Assembly: GCA_945877815.1 (NCBI GenBank)
Contig: CAMDWJ010000029.1
Span: forward strand, 1 to 50,260
Origin: Caenispirillum bisanense
GTDB taxonomy: Bacteria; Pseudomonadota; Alphaproteobacteria; Rhodospirillales; UBA2165
DNA: 50,260 nucleotides
Direction of reading: 5' to 3'
The notes below the pieces were generated by a model. That model was not told the DNA's origin. It saw nothing but the letters and a program-made list of their open reading frames with translations, and did not search any database. This document shows, piece after piece, positions 1 to 9,245 of this stretch (position 1 is the first letter of the stretch; every line of letters starts with the position of its first letter). The translations under genes and the position numbers were made by a program.

Positions 1-1
1 T

Positions 2-451
2 GTCGGCCGCTTCCTCAAGCTGTTCACCGAACTGCCGTTGGACGAAATCGCCCGGCTCGAAACCTTGCGCGACGCCGAGATCAACGACGCCAAAACGATC
101 CTCGCGAATGAAGTCACCAAACTCGCGCACGGCGAAGTGGCCACCCGCGAAGCCGAGGCAACCGCACGCGCGACCTTCGCTGGCGGCGGCGCGGGCGAAG
201 CGCTACCCAGCATCGAAATCGCACGCGCCGATCTCGATCAGGGCATCCCCGTCTTCGAGGCCTTGCGGCTCGCCGGGCTCGCGAAATCCAACGGCGATGC
301 GCGACGGCTCATCAAGGGCGGCGGCGCCAGCTTGAACAACGAAGTCATCACTAACGAGATGATGCAGGTCACGTCGAAGGATTTGCAGGACGGCGCGATC
401 AAGCTATCAGCCGGCAAGAAACGCCACGTTCTGGTGAAGCCGGTAGCCTAA
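2..451 (+). CDS. tyrS: Tyrosyl-tRNA synthetase, C-terminal part (cut by window edge)
   Basis: The last 149 residues of tyrosyl-tRNA synthetase, the cytoplasmic enzyme that charges tRNA-Tyr. The frame is open from base 2 and begins [20 protein letters not shown], the usual sequence that follows the catalytic domain in bacterial TyrS. The last 70 residues or so form the S4 RNA-binding domain (from about [15 protein letters not shown], with a typical [14 protein letters not shown] turn). The TTG at 38 is not a real start, because the frame continues upstream without a stop. The catalytic HIGH and KMSKS motifs lie outside the window. The stop is 4 nt from the stop of the convergent AsmA-like gene, leaving no room for a terminator. 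Confidence 0.95.
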   Translation, partial: VGRFLKLFTELPLDEIARLETLRDAEINDAKTILANEVTKLAHGEVATREAEATARATFAGGGAGEALPSIEIARADLDQGIPVFEALRLAGLAKSNGDARRLIKGGGASLNNEVITNEMMQVTSKDLQDGAIKLSAGKKRHVLVKPVA

Positions 452-455
452 GCGC

Positions 456-3400
456 CTAAGACGCCTTGGGGCACCCGATGGGCGCGACCTCGTCCTTGTC
501 GAATAGATTGAAAATATTACGGGTGAATCCGGGCGTCAGCACGGTGAGCGGGTTCGCCGTCACGTCTGGGTCTTTCTCGTTGCCGGCGACCTTGTAATTG
601 ATGGCGAAAATCCCGCCTTCGCCGCCGAACAGGCCGCCCACCAAGGGTATTTTGCCGAGCACGCCGTTGAGGACGTTGGCGGGAATGATGCTGCCCTCGA
701 CGTCGATCGTGTCGTCCCGCGAATTCGTCGATCCCGAGGCGGTCAGGCCGATACTGATACCGTTGGCCTTGGCATTCTCGAAGCGGGTAATGCCGTCCTT
801 GCGCGTGAAGGGAACCCGAAGGGTATCGAAACGGATACCTTCGCCGCCCAGGGCATCGAGCAATCCAACGATGGAGGCGACGTTCAGGAGTCGTGCCATG
901 ATCGGCGCATTGCGGATTCGATAATCGTCGATCGCGACTCGCCCGCCGAGACAGGCCGCGGGCACCATGCCCACGTAGGAGCCGATGATGTTCAAACGCC
1001 CGCCAACGACATTGTCGTTGATGTCGAACGCGCGCAGCACGCCACCCGCATTGTCGGAGATCAGCGACACCTTGCGCCCCGCGCCATCCGGAACGACCTC
1101 GATCTTGAGCGAACCACCTTCGGACATAACGCCACTGAGCCGGGCTTCGCGCACCACAAGACCGTCATTGAAAATCGTTCCCTCGGTCTTCCCGAGATAG
1201 CGTTCGTCGTAGAGACGCACTTTGTCGACATTCACCGAGATCGCCAGACTGTCGCCGCGCGGCTTGCTGGGATCCTCAGGCGTTTCGTCTTCCATATATT
1301 GCTTGAGATCGAGCTGGCGGCCGCGGAGGTCGATCGCCCATCCGCCCGCGCGCGGAAACACGTTTCCGGCAACATCCGTGGCACCCGTGACGAGACGCCC
1401 GATCTGCGCGGAGGCGAAACTGCCGTCCGACGCGAACGCGGCATTTGCGTCGACGGCGATGTCCTTGCCCGCGAGCGAGATTTTTGGGAGGCCGACAATT
1501 TTGCCTTGGTTCAACGCGGCCTCGATGGAGGCGCGCGCCGCCTCTCCGCCCGGCTTATCATATCCGAGCGGAGCAACGGAGAGACGCGCCTGATCGAGCG
1601 CGATATCGGCATTCACTGTACCGGCCCCACCGGGTGCGATCGTCGCCACAAGCTCCGCGCCGATCGGTCCCGATAACCTGTCCGGCCCCAAGAGCGCCCA
1701 ATTGGCGCCTATCTTGGCGCGCCAGACATCCGCATCGGCCAAAGTCTTCACGCGATAGCGCGTCTCGAACTGGACCTTCTTGCCGAAATTCTGGCGCCAT
1801 TCGATCTCCGACGGCAGCCCGCCCAGGACCGCTGTTCCCTTCACGTCCATCCCGGCATTGTCGACGACGAGCTTGACGTCGCCGTCCGCCAAATCCAATC
1901 CGAAGGCGATCGCCGGCAAGCCCGCGCCCTTGATGTTGGATTCGGCGTTGATCTTGATCTCGTCGACAGTCAGCCGGTTCTCGGCGATGAATCGCATCTT
2001 CAATCGGGTATTGGTATCGCCGGTGGCGGCGCGCGGCGACAATCCAACGGCGCGGGCAAACCGGAACGGCTCGGAATCCAGAGTGGCCAGCGTGGCCGCG
2101 AACGGCCCAGCGATGCGCAAGTCGAGATCGGTCCACTGGTCGTGCTTTTCAAGATCCGAGATGATGACGCGTCCTTCACGCACGGTCAGCCCGCCCGCCT
2201 CGCCACCCAGAACCGCGATATTGAATTTGTATTGGTCGAAGGTCGCCTTGGCCGCACCCTTTAAAATCTTCGGCAGGGGGGGAAGATAATCGACCACCAG
2301 ATCGTTCGCATTGATCTCGCCGTTGATGGACACGAGGCCGAAGCCGCTATCCTTGCTCCAAGTCAATGCCGTCGATGCGCGCATATCGGTGATGCGTCCG
2401 CTCGGCATGTGCTTGGTGACCCAGATGCGCGGATTGCTGCCGAGCTTCGCCGGCCAATATTTGGCGATATCGTCGAAGGTAAATCTCGTCCCGACAGCCG
2501 TGATATCCAGATTGAACGAATCCTCGGTCGGGCGCGCGGTCACGCTGCCTTCGACATTGGGCCGGTCGAGCGCCAGCCTGTAGATCGGAATATCGAGCTG
2601 TCCGGTCTCAGTCGAAAACGAGGCGCCGAACACGCTAAGTTCTCGAGCCGGAAACGTATGATCGATGGGCGCCGGCAATGTGACGCTACCCTTGTCGCCG
2701 AAACCCAATATGAATTCGTCGATCTTTACGGTTCCTTCGGCCGCCTCGAAGGTACCGCGGATTCGGCTCGACTCGACGGCAACATCGACGACCACCGGCG
2801 CAGTCATCGCGATGCGGCCCAACCCGCCCGCGAGATTAAATTCCGATCGCTTCATTTCGCCGTCGCGGCTGATCTCCATCAACAATATTCCGCCGAGCGG
2901 CACGTCGAACGGCTCAAGCATGGCCAGACGCTCGCTGACGCTGGCCAATGCACTGGGACGCAATTCCGCAAAACCGAGCGACACGGTAAATTCCCCGCTG
3001 CCCAACCGATATTCGGCATTGACCTGCATCGATGCGATCTGATCGCCGACCTTGAGATCGAGGTCCGTAATACCGCTCAGTCCGGCGGGGGTGCGCACGA
3101 TGGAGATATTGACGTCCGGCGCCGACCATTGAATTCCGAGCAACCGGTCGTCGATCGCGAGATGCGCGTTCAGGATGTTCACACGCTGTAGGTAGTTCAG
3201 CGGCTGGCCAGCTGCTTGGCCGGTCAGAATTTCGCTCAATTTCCAGGCAGCGCCATCGCTCGCCGTTACCGCTTCGCCTTCGGCGCCGAGATCCAAATCC
3301 CCGGATTCATTTCGGGTGATGCGCAGACTGGGACGCACGACCGACAGACTGCGCGGAGCAATCTCGCCTTGCAAAAGCGCCGAAGCGCTGAGCGAGACGT

Positions 3401-3692
3401 AAAGTTCGGGCACTTGAAGGATCACATCCTTTTCGGAATCCAGAACCCGCGCACCCAGCAATTTTACGTTGAGTGTCCGGGCTTCGTCCGACCAGTCGAG
3501 GATCGTATCGTTGAGCTGTACGGCGTATGAACCGTCCGAGGCCGAAAGTGCCACTTCAAAATACGGGGTCAAATAGGCAACCGAGATCGGTCCGGCGGAC
3601 AGGCGCCAGAAGAAGATGACTCCCGCAACGAGCATGCCCAAAATAAGCACGCCAACGAACTGCAGGATTATGCGGAACGATCGCCGGAACAT
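456..3692 (-). CDS. AsmA/YhdP-like DUF3971 envelope protein
   Basis: A 1078-residue protein with one N-terminal membrane segment (about residues 9-30, IILQFVGVLILGMLVAGVIF) followed by a long, beta-rich, low-Cys periplasmic part. The N-terminal third (VAYLTPYFEVALSA, then RSLSVVRPSLRI) and the C-terminal RLLNVASIVGLLDAL and GGLFGGEGGIFAINYKV stretches match alphaproteobacterial DUF3971/AsmA-like C-terminal proteins. AsmA-like proteins such as YhdP and TamB are thought to form hydrophobic-groove bridges that carry phospholipid between inner and outer membrane; that role is inferred here from the family. It is transcribed divergently from glnE across 77 bp and converges with tyrS. The start ATG directly precedes the membrane segment. 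Confidence 0.85.
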   Translation of the reverse strand: MFRRSFRIILQFVGVLILGMLVAGVIFFWRLSAGPISVAYLTPYFEVALSASDGSYAVQLNDTILDWSDEARTLNVKLLGARVLDSEKDVILQVPELYVSLSASALLQGEIAPRSLSVVRPSLRITRNESGDLDLGAEGEAVTASDGAAWKLSEILTGQAAGQPLNYLQRVNILNAHLAIDDRLLGIQWSAPDVNISIVRTPAGLSGITDLDLKVGDQIASMQVNAEYRLGSGEFTVSLGFAELRPSALASVSERLAMLEPFDVPLGGILLMEISRDGEMKRSEFNLAGGLGRIAMTAPVVVDVAVESSRIRGTFEAAEGTVKIDEFILGFGDKGSVTLPAPIDHTFPARELSVFGASFSTETGQLDIPIYRLALDRPNVEGSVTARPTEDSFNLDITAVGTRFTFDDIAKYWPAKLGSNPRIWVTKHMPSGRITDMRASTALTWSKDSGFGLVSINGEINANDLVVDYLPPLPKILKGAAKATFDQYKFNIAVLGGEAGGLTVREGRVIISDLEKHDQWTDLDLRIAGPFAATLATLDSEPFRFARAVGLSPRAATGDTNTRLKMRFIAENRLTVDEIKINAESNIKGAGLPAIAFGLDLADGDVKLVVDNAGMDVKGTAVLGGLPSEIEWRQNFGKKVQFETRYRVKTLADADVWRAKIGANWALLGPDRLSGPIGAELVATIAPGGAGTVNADIALDQARLSVAPLGYDKPGGEAARASIEAALNQGKIVGLPKISLAGKDIAVDANAAFASDGSFASAQIGRLVTGATDVAGNVFPRAGGWAIDLRGRQLDLKQYMEDETPEDPSKPRGDSLAISVNVDKVRLYDERYLGKTEGTIFNDGLVVREARLSGVMSEGGSLKIEVVPDGAGRKVSLISDNAGGVLRAFDINDNVVGGRLNIIGSYVGMVPAACLGGRVAIDDYRIRNAPIMARLLNVASIVGLLDALGGEGIRFDTLRVPFTRKDGITRFENAKANGISIGLTASGSTNSRDDTIDVEGSIIPANVLNGVLGKIPLVGGLFGGEGGIFAINYKVAGNEKDPDVTANPLTVLTPGFTRNIFNLFDKDEVAPIGCPKAS

Positions 3693-3769
3693 GGGCTACC
3701 TACGCCGCGCCCGCGGCTTGACCAGACTAAGGTGTTCGCTCAGTGTGCGCCGATTCGGAGCGATTGAAA

Positions 3770-6727
3770 ATGCGCGAGTTGGGCGGAAGCGGCGCTGTCA
3801 CGTCCCTGCCACGGCCGGCCGACATCGAACGGTGCAGAACCGGAATCGAGCGTTGGATCGAAGCCGCGGACGGGGAAAATCCGCAAACCGCGGCGAGCGT
3901 GCGCGGGCTGCTGGCCAAGGCCGCGCCGCGCCGTCTGGCTGAGGCAATCTTCGGCAACAGCCCCTTTCTCACCCGGATTGTCGAGGCCGATCCCGCCTAC
4001 GCGGTCCGGGTTTTCGAGGATGAGTTCGAGAATCTGCTAGCCGAAGTCGCGAACGATCTTGAAACGCTCGGTGGCGATACGCCGGCCGAGGTGAAACGGG
4101 CATTGCGCATCGCTAAGCACCGCGTCGCACTCGTCATCGCGGCGAACGATATCGTCGGCACCCGCGATACAGCCGTCATCGCCCGGGCACTCAGCGATTT
4201 CGCCGACACTGCCATCCGGGTCGCGGTTCGCCACCTGCTGCGCCGCCTGGCGCGCGCGGGCACCATCCGCCTGGGCTCGGAAACCGACCCGGAGGTTGGG
4301 TCCGGCCTCATCGTACTCGGTCTCGGCAAGCTCGGTGCCCGCGAGCTGAATTATTCGAGCGACGTCGACCTGATCGTCTTCTACGACCGCGATGCGATCG
4401 AGAGCGAGAAACCGGACCAGATCCAGCGCGCCTTCGTCACCCTGGCCCGCGACCTCGTCGCCCTGCTGTCGGAGCGCACCGAGGACGGATATGTCTTCCG
4501 CATCGATCTGCGCCTGCGCCCCGATCCCGGCGCGACGCCGGTCGCACTGTCGGTCGAAGCGGCCGAAACCTATTACGAAAGCCTGGGTCAGAACTGGGAG
4601 CGCGCCGCCATGATCCGCGCCCGCCAGGTCGCGGGCGACGGCCACGCAGGCCAGCGGTTCCTCGATTTCCTACGTCCCTTCGTGTGGCGCAAGAATCTCG
4701 ACTTCGCCACCATCCAGGACATCCATTCCATCAAGCGCCAGATCAACGCGCAATATGGCGGCGCCGCCATCGCCATCGCCGGGCACAATATCAAGCTCGG
4801 TCGCGGCGGCATCCGCGAGATCGAATTTTTCGCCCAGACCCAGCAGCTGATCTGGGGCGGGCGCGTTCCCGCCCTGCGCACCCCCGGAACCATCGACGCG
4901 CTGAATGCGCTGGCACGCGAAGGCCAGGTCGCCGACAAGGCCGCGCACGAACTAGGCGAGTCCTATTGGTATCTGCGCCGCCTCGAACATCGCCTGCAGA
5001 TGGTCAACGACCAGCAGACTCACGAGATCCCGGATACGCCCGCCGAGATCGAAGCCTTCGCCACCTTCATGGGCTATGCGGGGCGCGGCGAATTCGAGGC
5101 CGATCTCGAACGCCACCTGCGCCGCGTCGAGGCGCGCTATGCCGCTTTGTTCGAGGATTCGCCGGCACTGACGGCTGCCGGCGAAGCGGGCGGCGATCTG
5201 ATCTTCACCGGCATCGAGGACGACCCCGGCACGATGGAGACCTTGCGCCGTCTCGGCTTCGCGGCGCCCTCGACCGTCGCGCAGATCGTGCGCGCCTGGC
5301 ATCACGGCCGCTACCGCGCGACCCGCACCGAGCGTGCGCGCCAGATCCTGACCGAACTGATGCCGGCGTTGCTGTCCGCCTTCGGGCGCACGCCCGACCC
5401 CGACGCCGCCTTCACCCGCTTCGACGAATTCCTGGCCGCCTTGCCGTCTGGCATTCAGCTGTTCTCCATGTTCCACGCCAATCCCAATCTTTTGTCGCTC
5501 GTCGCCGACGTAATGGGTGGGGCGCCGAAACTCTCGACCCATCTCGCGCGCCATCCCTCCGCCATGGACGCTGTGCTGAGCCCCGATTTCTTCAACCCGC
5601 CGCCCAGGGCCGCCGCCCTTGGCGCGGAACTCGGGCAAGCACTGGCCGAGACGCGCAACTTCGAAGATATCCTCAACGCAAGCCGGCGCTGGGCCAACGA
5701 CCGCAAGCTACAAGTGGGCGTCCAAGCGCTGCGCGGCCTGATCGATTGGACCCAGGCGGGTGCCGCGCTCAGCGATATCGCGACCGTCGCCATCGCCCAT
5801 CTGCAACGCGCGGTCGCCGACGAATTCGCCAAGGCGCACGGTCGCATCGCGGGCGGCCAGTGGGTGGTGCTCGGTATGGGTAAGATGGGCGGGCGCGAGA
5901 TGACGCCCAGTTCCGATCTCGATCTCATCTTCGTCTACGACCATGCGCCCGAGGCAGGCCCGTCGGACGGCAAGAGCCCCCTCGATCCCGGACGCTATTT
6001 CGCGCGCCTCGCGCAACGCATCATTAACGCGATCACCGCGCCGACCGCGGAGGGAAAGCTCTACGAGGTCGATATGCGCCTGCGCCCGTCCGGCACCTCC
6101 GGGCCGATCGCCTCGCATATCTCGGCCTTCGTCAAATATCACGAGGAACAGTCCTGGACCTGGGAGCATATGGCGCTGACCCGTGCCCGCGTCGTCGCGG
6201 GCGATGCCGCCTTGAGTGCCCGCGTCGAAGGCGTGATCGCGGCGACCCTGACGGCGGCGCGCGATCCCGACACGCTTCAACGTGACGTCGCTGAGATGCG
6301 CGCGCGCATCGAAAAGGAGCATCGCGCGGCCTCGCTGTGGGATGTGAAATATCTGCGCGGCGGCCTGGTCGATATCGAATTCGTCGCGCAATATCTGCAA
6401 CTGCGCCACGCGCACGCCGCCCCCCACATACTGCATACCAGTACGCGCGAAGCCTTGGCGCAACTCGGCGCCGCCGGATTCCTGGACAGCCGCGACGCCG
6501 ACATCCTGCAAGGAGCGCTCCGGCTGTGGCAATCGATGCAGGGCATGCTGCGCCTGACCTTGGACGGCGACGTGCGCGCCGAAGATCACACCGCGCTGCC
6601 TGAAGCGCTCAAGCAAGGATTGGCGCGTGCCGCGAGCGAACCGGATTTCACGCGGCTCGTGCTGCGCATGGAAGAGACCGCGCAGGCCTCCTATGCTGTC
6701 CACCAACGCATCATCGAACAAAATTGA
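3770..6727 (+). CDS. glnE: Bifunctional glutamine synthetase adenylyltransferase/adenylyl-removing enzyme
   Basis: 985 residues, the family's usual length. GlnE adds AMP to, or removes it from, a conserved Tyr of glutamine synthetase in response to PII and glutamine, so it sets ammonium assimilation. Two nucleotidyltransferase domains are visible. The N-terminal removase has LGLGKLGARELNYSSDVDLI near residue 183, and the C-terminal transferase has LGMGKMGGREMTPSSDLDLI near residue 700. Each carries the G-K-x-G...SSDxDLI metal-binding signature. A GTG at 3743 is in frame, but the ATG at 3770 is preferred: GGAG lies 9 nt upstream and the extra nine residues look untypical. The downstream bcp gene starts 12 nt after the stop and is probably co-transcribed. 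Confidence 0.95.
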   Translation: MRELGGSGAVTSLPRPADIERCRTGIERWIEAADGENPQTAASVRGLLAKAAPRRLAEAIFGNSPFLTRIVEADPAYAVRVFEDEFENLLAEVANDLETLGGDTPAEVKRALRIAKHRVALVIAANDIVGTRDTAVIARALSDFADTAIRVAVRHLLRRLARAGTIRLGSETDPEVGSGLIVLGLGKLGARELNYSSDVDLIVFYDRDAIESEKPDQIQRAFVTLARDLVALLSERTEDGYVFRIDLRLRPDPGATPVALSVEAAETYYESLGQNWERAAMIRARQVAGDGHAGQRFLDFLRPFVWRKNLDFATIQDIHSIKRQINAQYGGAAIAIAGHNIKLGRGGIREIEFFAQTQQLIWGGRVPALRTPGTIDALNALAREGQVADKAAHELGESYWYLRRLEHRLQMVNDQQTHEIPDTPAEIEAFATFMGYAGRGEFEADLERHLRRVEARYAALFEDSPALTAAGEAGGDLIFTGIEDDPGTMETLRRLGFAAPSTVAQIVRAWHHGRYRATRTERARQILTELMPALLSAFGRTPDPDAAFTRFDEFLAALPSGIQLFSMFHANPNLLSLVADVMGGAPKLSTHLARHPSAMDAVLSPDFFNPPPRAAALGAELGQALAETRNFEDILNASRRWANDRKLQVGVQALRGLIDWTQAGAALSDIATVAIAHLQRAVADEFAKAHGRIAGGQWVVLGMGKMGGREMTPSSDLDLIFVYDHAPEAGPSDGKSPLDPGRYFARLAQRIINAITAPTAEGKLYEVDMRLRPSGTSGPIASHISAFVKYHEEQSWTWEHMALTRARVVAGDAALSARVEGVIAATLTAARDPDTLQRDVAEMRARIEKEHRAASLWDVKYLRGGLVDIEFVAQYLQLRHAHAAPHILHTSTREALAQLGAAGFLDSRDADILQGALRLWQSMQGMLRLTLDGDVRAEDHTALPEALKQGLARAASEPDFTRLVLRMEETAQASYAVHQRIIEQN

Positions 6728-6739
6728 GGAGACGAAGAC

Positions 6740-7204
6740 ATGGCGATCGAGGTCGGCGACAAAGCCCCGGATTTCTCCCTGCCCACGGACGGCGGCGAGA
6801 AGCTCACGCTCAAGAAACTCAAGGGCCAGCCGGTGGTCGTCTATTTCTATCCCAAGGACGACACACCCGGCTGCACGATGGAGGCGCAAGCCTTCGCCGC
6901 CGCGCACAAAAAATTCGAGAAGGCGGGTGCCGCCATCGTCGGCATTTCCAAGGACTCGGTGAAGCGCCACGACAATTTCAAGAAGAAGTACGAGCTGCCC
7001 TTCACGCTGGTGTCCGATGAAGAGGGCAAGGCCTGCGATTCCTTCGGCGTGTGGGTACAGAAGAAACTCTACGGGCGCGAATATATGGGCATCGAGCGCG
7101 CGACCTTTCTGATCGACGCCGAGGGCAAGGTCGCCCGCGTGTGGCACAAGGTGAAGGTCAAGGGCCATGCGGACGAGGTTCTGGCGGCAGTGAAGGAGCT
7201 TTAG
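6740..7204 (+). CDS. bcp: Thioredoxin-dependent thiol peroxidase, Bcp/PrxQ type
   Basis: A 154-residue cytoplasmic peroxiredoxin that reduces H2O2 and organic hydroperoxides. The peroxidatic cysteine is C45 in PKDDTPGCTMEAQ, with the usual Pro, Thr and Gly around it. The resolving cysteine found five residues later in E. coli Bcp is Gln50 here. The only other cysteine is C99 (GKACDSFGVW). The enzyme may therefore work as a 1-Cys peroxiredoxin or use C99; this is inference. The C-terminal YMGIERATFLID is typical of the family. A strong ribosome site (GAGGAGACGAAGAC) precedes the ATG. It follows glnE by 12 nt. Confidence 0.93.
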   Translation: MAIEVGDKAPDFSLPTDGGEKLTLKKLKGQPVVVYFYPKDDTPGCTMEAQAFAAAHKKFEKAGAAIVGISKDSVKRHDNFKKKYELPFTLVSDEEGKACDSFGVWVQKKLYGREYMGIERATFLIDAEGKVARVWHKVKVKGHADEVLAAVKEL

Positions 7205-7209
7205 ACAAT

Positions 7210-7279
7210 CATCCTTCGACAAGCTCAGGATGAGGTACGAGTGAGCCTCATGCTGAGCCTGTCGAAGCACGAGGCTCAC
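7210..7279. repeat. REP-like palindromic element, copy 1
   Basis: Two facing arms, 7210-7234 (core CTTCGACAAGCTCAGGATGA) and 7246-7269 (core TCATGCTGAGCCTGTCGAAG), form a long imperfect hairpin. Inside it a perfect 9-bp inverted repeat pairs GTGAGCCTC (7241-7249) with GAGGCTCAC (7271-7279). Related elements lie at 12348-12414 and 15636-15697. This copy fills most of the 137-bp gap between bcp and the MetE-like gene and could end bcp transcription or protect its mRNA. Confidence 0.8.
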
Positions 7280-7341
7280 GGTGGGTTGAAGGCATCGGAA
7301 CAATCCCCCACTGTGCCGCCTATAAAAACGGGAGGAACATC

Positions 7342-8448
7342 ATGGCCACCACGAAGATGCTGCCCTCGCGCGCCGACCATGTCGGCAGTTTCCTGCGCCC
7401 GAAGGCCGTCGCGGAGGCACGCGAGAAATGGCGCGCCGGCACCCTGCCCGCGAGCCAGCTCAAAACCATCGAGGACGAAGCGATCCGCGGCGTCGTCGCC
7501 ATGCAGGAGAGTGTCGGTCTCAAGGCCGTCACCGACGGCGAGTTCCGCCGCGATTATTGGCACAACGACTACATGGACGGTTTCGAAGGTCTCGACATGC
7601 GCGACGAGACCTATGGCATGGCCTTCCAAGGCGGCATTTCGGTCGGCACGCCCTATGTGTCGAAGAAGCTCGGCGATCACGACGGCGCGATGCATCCGCA
7701 TTTCAGCTTCCTCAAATCGGTCGCCAAACAGACGGCGAAGTTCTGCATCCCCGCGCCCGGCATGGTGTATATGCGCGGCGGCCGCAAGGCGGTGAACGAG
7801 ACCGCCTATCCCGATCTCGACAAGTTCTGGGACGATCTCATCGGCGCCTATCAACGCGACGTGGCGGCAATGGAAAATCTCGGCTGCACCTATCTGCAGT
7901 TCGACGATACCAGCATGGCCTATATGTGCGACGCGAAGTTCCGCGAACAGGTCAAGGCGCGCGGCGACGATCCCGACAAGATGGTCGAGCGTTTCGCCAA
8001 GGCGACCAGCCAGGCCATTTCCAAACGCTCGACGAACCTGCTCGTCACCACCCATACCTGCCGCGGCAATTTCAAAAGCACCTGGATGATGCAGGGCGGC
8101 TACGAACCGGTGGCCGAGATCATGTTCGCCAATCTCGATCTCGATGCCTTCTTCATGGAGTTCGACGACGACCGCGCCGGCGGCTTCGAACCCTTGCGCT
8201 TCTTTCCCAAGAACAAGACGCTCGTGCTCGGCCTCGTCACCACCAAGGTCGGCGCGCTCGAGAGCAAGGACACGATCAAGCGGCGCATCGACGACGCTGC
8301 CAAATACGTGCCGCTGGAGCGCCTGGCACTCAGCCCTCAATGCGGGTTCGCGTCGACCCATCACGGCAACGCGGTGAGCGAGGAGGACCAGCGCCGCAAG
8401 CTCGACCTCGTCGTCGAGATCGCCGACGAAGTGTGGGGCGGCAAGTAA
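7342..8448 (+). CDS. MetE-like cobalamin-independent methyltransferase (catalytic-domain only)
   Basis: A 368-residue protein matching the C-terminal catalytic domain of cobalamin-independent methionine synthase, in the stand-alone form seen in YxjG/YxjH-type proteins. It lacks the N-terminal MetE half. The three zinc ligands are present: H238 and C240 in THTCRGN and C334 in LSPQCGF. The acidic MEFDDDRAGGFEPL loop and LGLVTTKVGALES are also typical. Such proteins transfer a methyl group to homocysteine or a related thiol; the donor cannot be told from sequence. The start has a clear ribosome site (GGGAGGAACATC). It is followed by a glutathione transferase 43 bp away, suggesting a shared transcript and perhaps a role in thiol or sulfur compound metabolism (inference). 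Confidence 0.85.
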   Translation: MATTKMLPSRADHVGSFLRPKAVAEAREKWRAGTLPASQLKTIEDEAIRGVVAMQESVGLKAVTDGEFRRDYWHNDYMDGFEGLDMRDETYGMAFQGGISVGTPYVSKKLGDHDGAMHPHFSFLKSVAKQTAKFCIPAPGMVYMRGGRKAVNETAYPDLDKFWDDLIGAYQRDVAAMENLGCTYLQFDDTSMAYMCDAKFREQVKARGDDPDKMVERFAKATSQAISKRSTNLLVTTHTCRGNFKSTWMMQGGYEPVAEIMFANLDLDAFFMEFDDDRAGGFEPLRFFPKNKTLVLGLVTTKVGALESKDTIKRRIDDAAKYVPLERLALSPQCGFASTHHGNAVSEEDQRRKLDLVVEIADEVWGGK

Positions 8449-8488
8449 TCATAAGTATTCATAAGTAGTCATATGTAATCAGGAGTAC
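8439..8488 (+). repeat. Tandem decamer repeat spanning a stop codon and a Shine-Dalgarno
   Basis: Between the two genes lie TCATAAGTAT, TCATAAGTAG, TCATATGTAA and TCAGGAGTAC, four consecutive 10-bp units (8449-8488). They are preceded by CGGCAAGTAA (8439-8448), a more diverged unit that carries the stop codon of the MetE-like gene. The fourth unit contains AGGAG, the apparent ribosome-binding site of the glutathione transferase at 8492. Confidence 0.75.
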
Positions 8489-8491
8489 GCC

Positions 8492-9199
8492 ATGGCAGAC
8501 CTATCCTCATTCGCGATCACCAAACGCTGGCCGGCCGAACATCCCGACCTCCTGCAGCTTTATTCCGTGCCGACGCCCAACGGCGTGAAGGTCTCGATCA
8601 TGCTCGAAGAGATCGGGCTTCCGTACGAAGTGCACAGCCTCAAATTCGGCGCGGAGGGGACCTCGGCCCCCGAATTCCTGTCGCTCAATCCCAACGGCAA
8701 GATCCCGGCGATCCTCGATCCCGACGGGCCGGGCGGCAAACCGCTCGCTTTATTCGAATCGGGCGCGATCCTCATCTATCTCGCCGACAAGACCGGCAAG
8801 CTTCAGCCCAAGGACGCCGCCGGCCGCTACGAGACGATGCAGTGGATCTTTTTCCAGATGGCGGGGATCGGGCCGATGTTCGGTCAGGTCGGCTTTTTCC
8901 ATAAATTCGCCGGCAAGGATTTCGAGGACAAGCGGCCGCGCGACCGCTACGTCGCCGAATCCAAACGCCTGCTCGGCGTTCTCGAAACCCGTCTCGAGGG
9001 CCGCCTCTGGATCATGGGAAACGATTATTCGATTGCCGATATCTCGATGATCGGCTGGGTGCGTAGCCTGGTCGGCTTCTACGGCGCCGGCGATCTGGTC
9101 GAATATGCGAGCCTCAAGCGCGTGCCCGATTGGCTGGAGCGCTGTCTGGCACGTCCCGCCGTGCAGCGCGGCTTGGATATTCCGAAAAGGCCGGGCTAG
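8492..9199 (+). CDS. Glutathione S-transferase, YfcG/YghU (nu-class) type
   Basis: 235 residues, cytoplasmic. The N-terminal thioredoxin fold carries TPNGVKVSIMLEE (about residues 28-40), the Thr-Pro-Asn-Gly signature of nu-class transferases such as YfcG and YghU, in which Thr and Asn rather than Tyr/Ser/Cys bind the glutathione sulfur. SLNPNGKIPAI and LFESGAILIYLA follow, the latter being the gamma-glutamyl binding site. The C-terminal helical domain ends in MGNDYSIADISMIGWV. Nu-class enzymes reduce disulfides and organic peroxides using two glutathiones; that activity is inferred from the family. AGGAG sits 7 nt before the ATG. A 16-nt palindrome overlaps the stop codon. Confidence 0.9.
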   Translation: MADLSSFAITKRWPAEHPDLLQLYSVPTPNGVKVSIMLEEIGLPYEVHSLKFGAEGTSAPEFLSLNPNGKIPAILDPDGPGGKPLALFESGAILIYLADKTGKLQPKDAAGRYETMQWIFFQMAGIGPMFGQVGFFHKFAGKDFEDKRPRDRYVAESKRLLGVLETRLEGRLWIMGNDYSIADISMIGWVRSLVGFYGAGDLVEYASLKRVPDWLERCLARPAVQRGLDIPKRPG

Positions 9200-9205
9200 C
9201 CCGGC
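9190..9205 (+). terminator. Perfect GC palindrome over the gst stop codon
   Basis: GCCGGGCTAGCCCGGC is a perfect 16-nt palindrome whose centre is the TAG stop of the glutathione transferase. It could form a short GC hairpin that slows or ends transcription. No U-run follows, so an intrinsic terminator is not proved. Confidence 0.35.
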
Positions 9206-9245
9206 GGGCCGAAACGCGCCTGAATGCATAGACGGCGCGAAGATC

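Noticed and set aside
5708-7303. A 531-codon minus-strand ORF over glnE and bcp
   Set aside because: It is antisense to two clear genes and ends by translating the REP-like repeat; its composition is that of a shadow frame.
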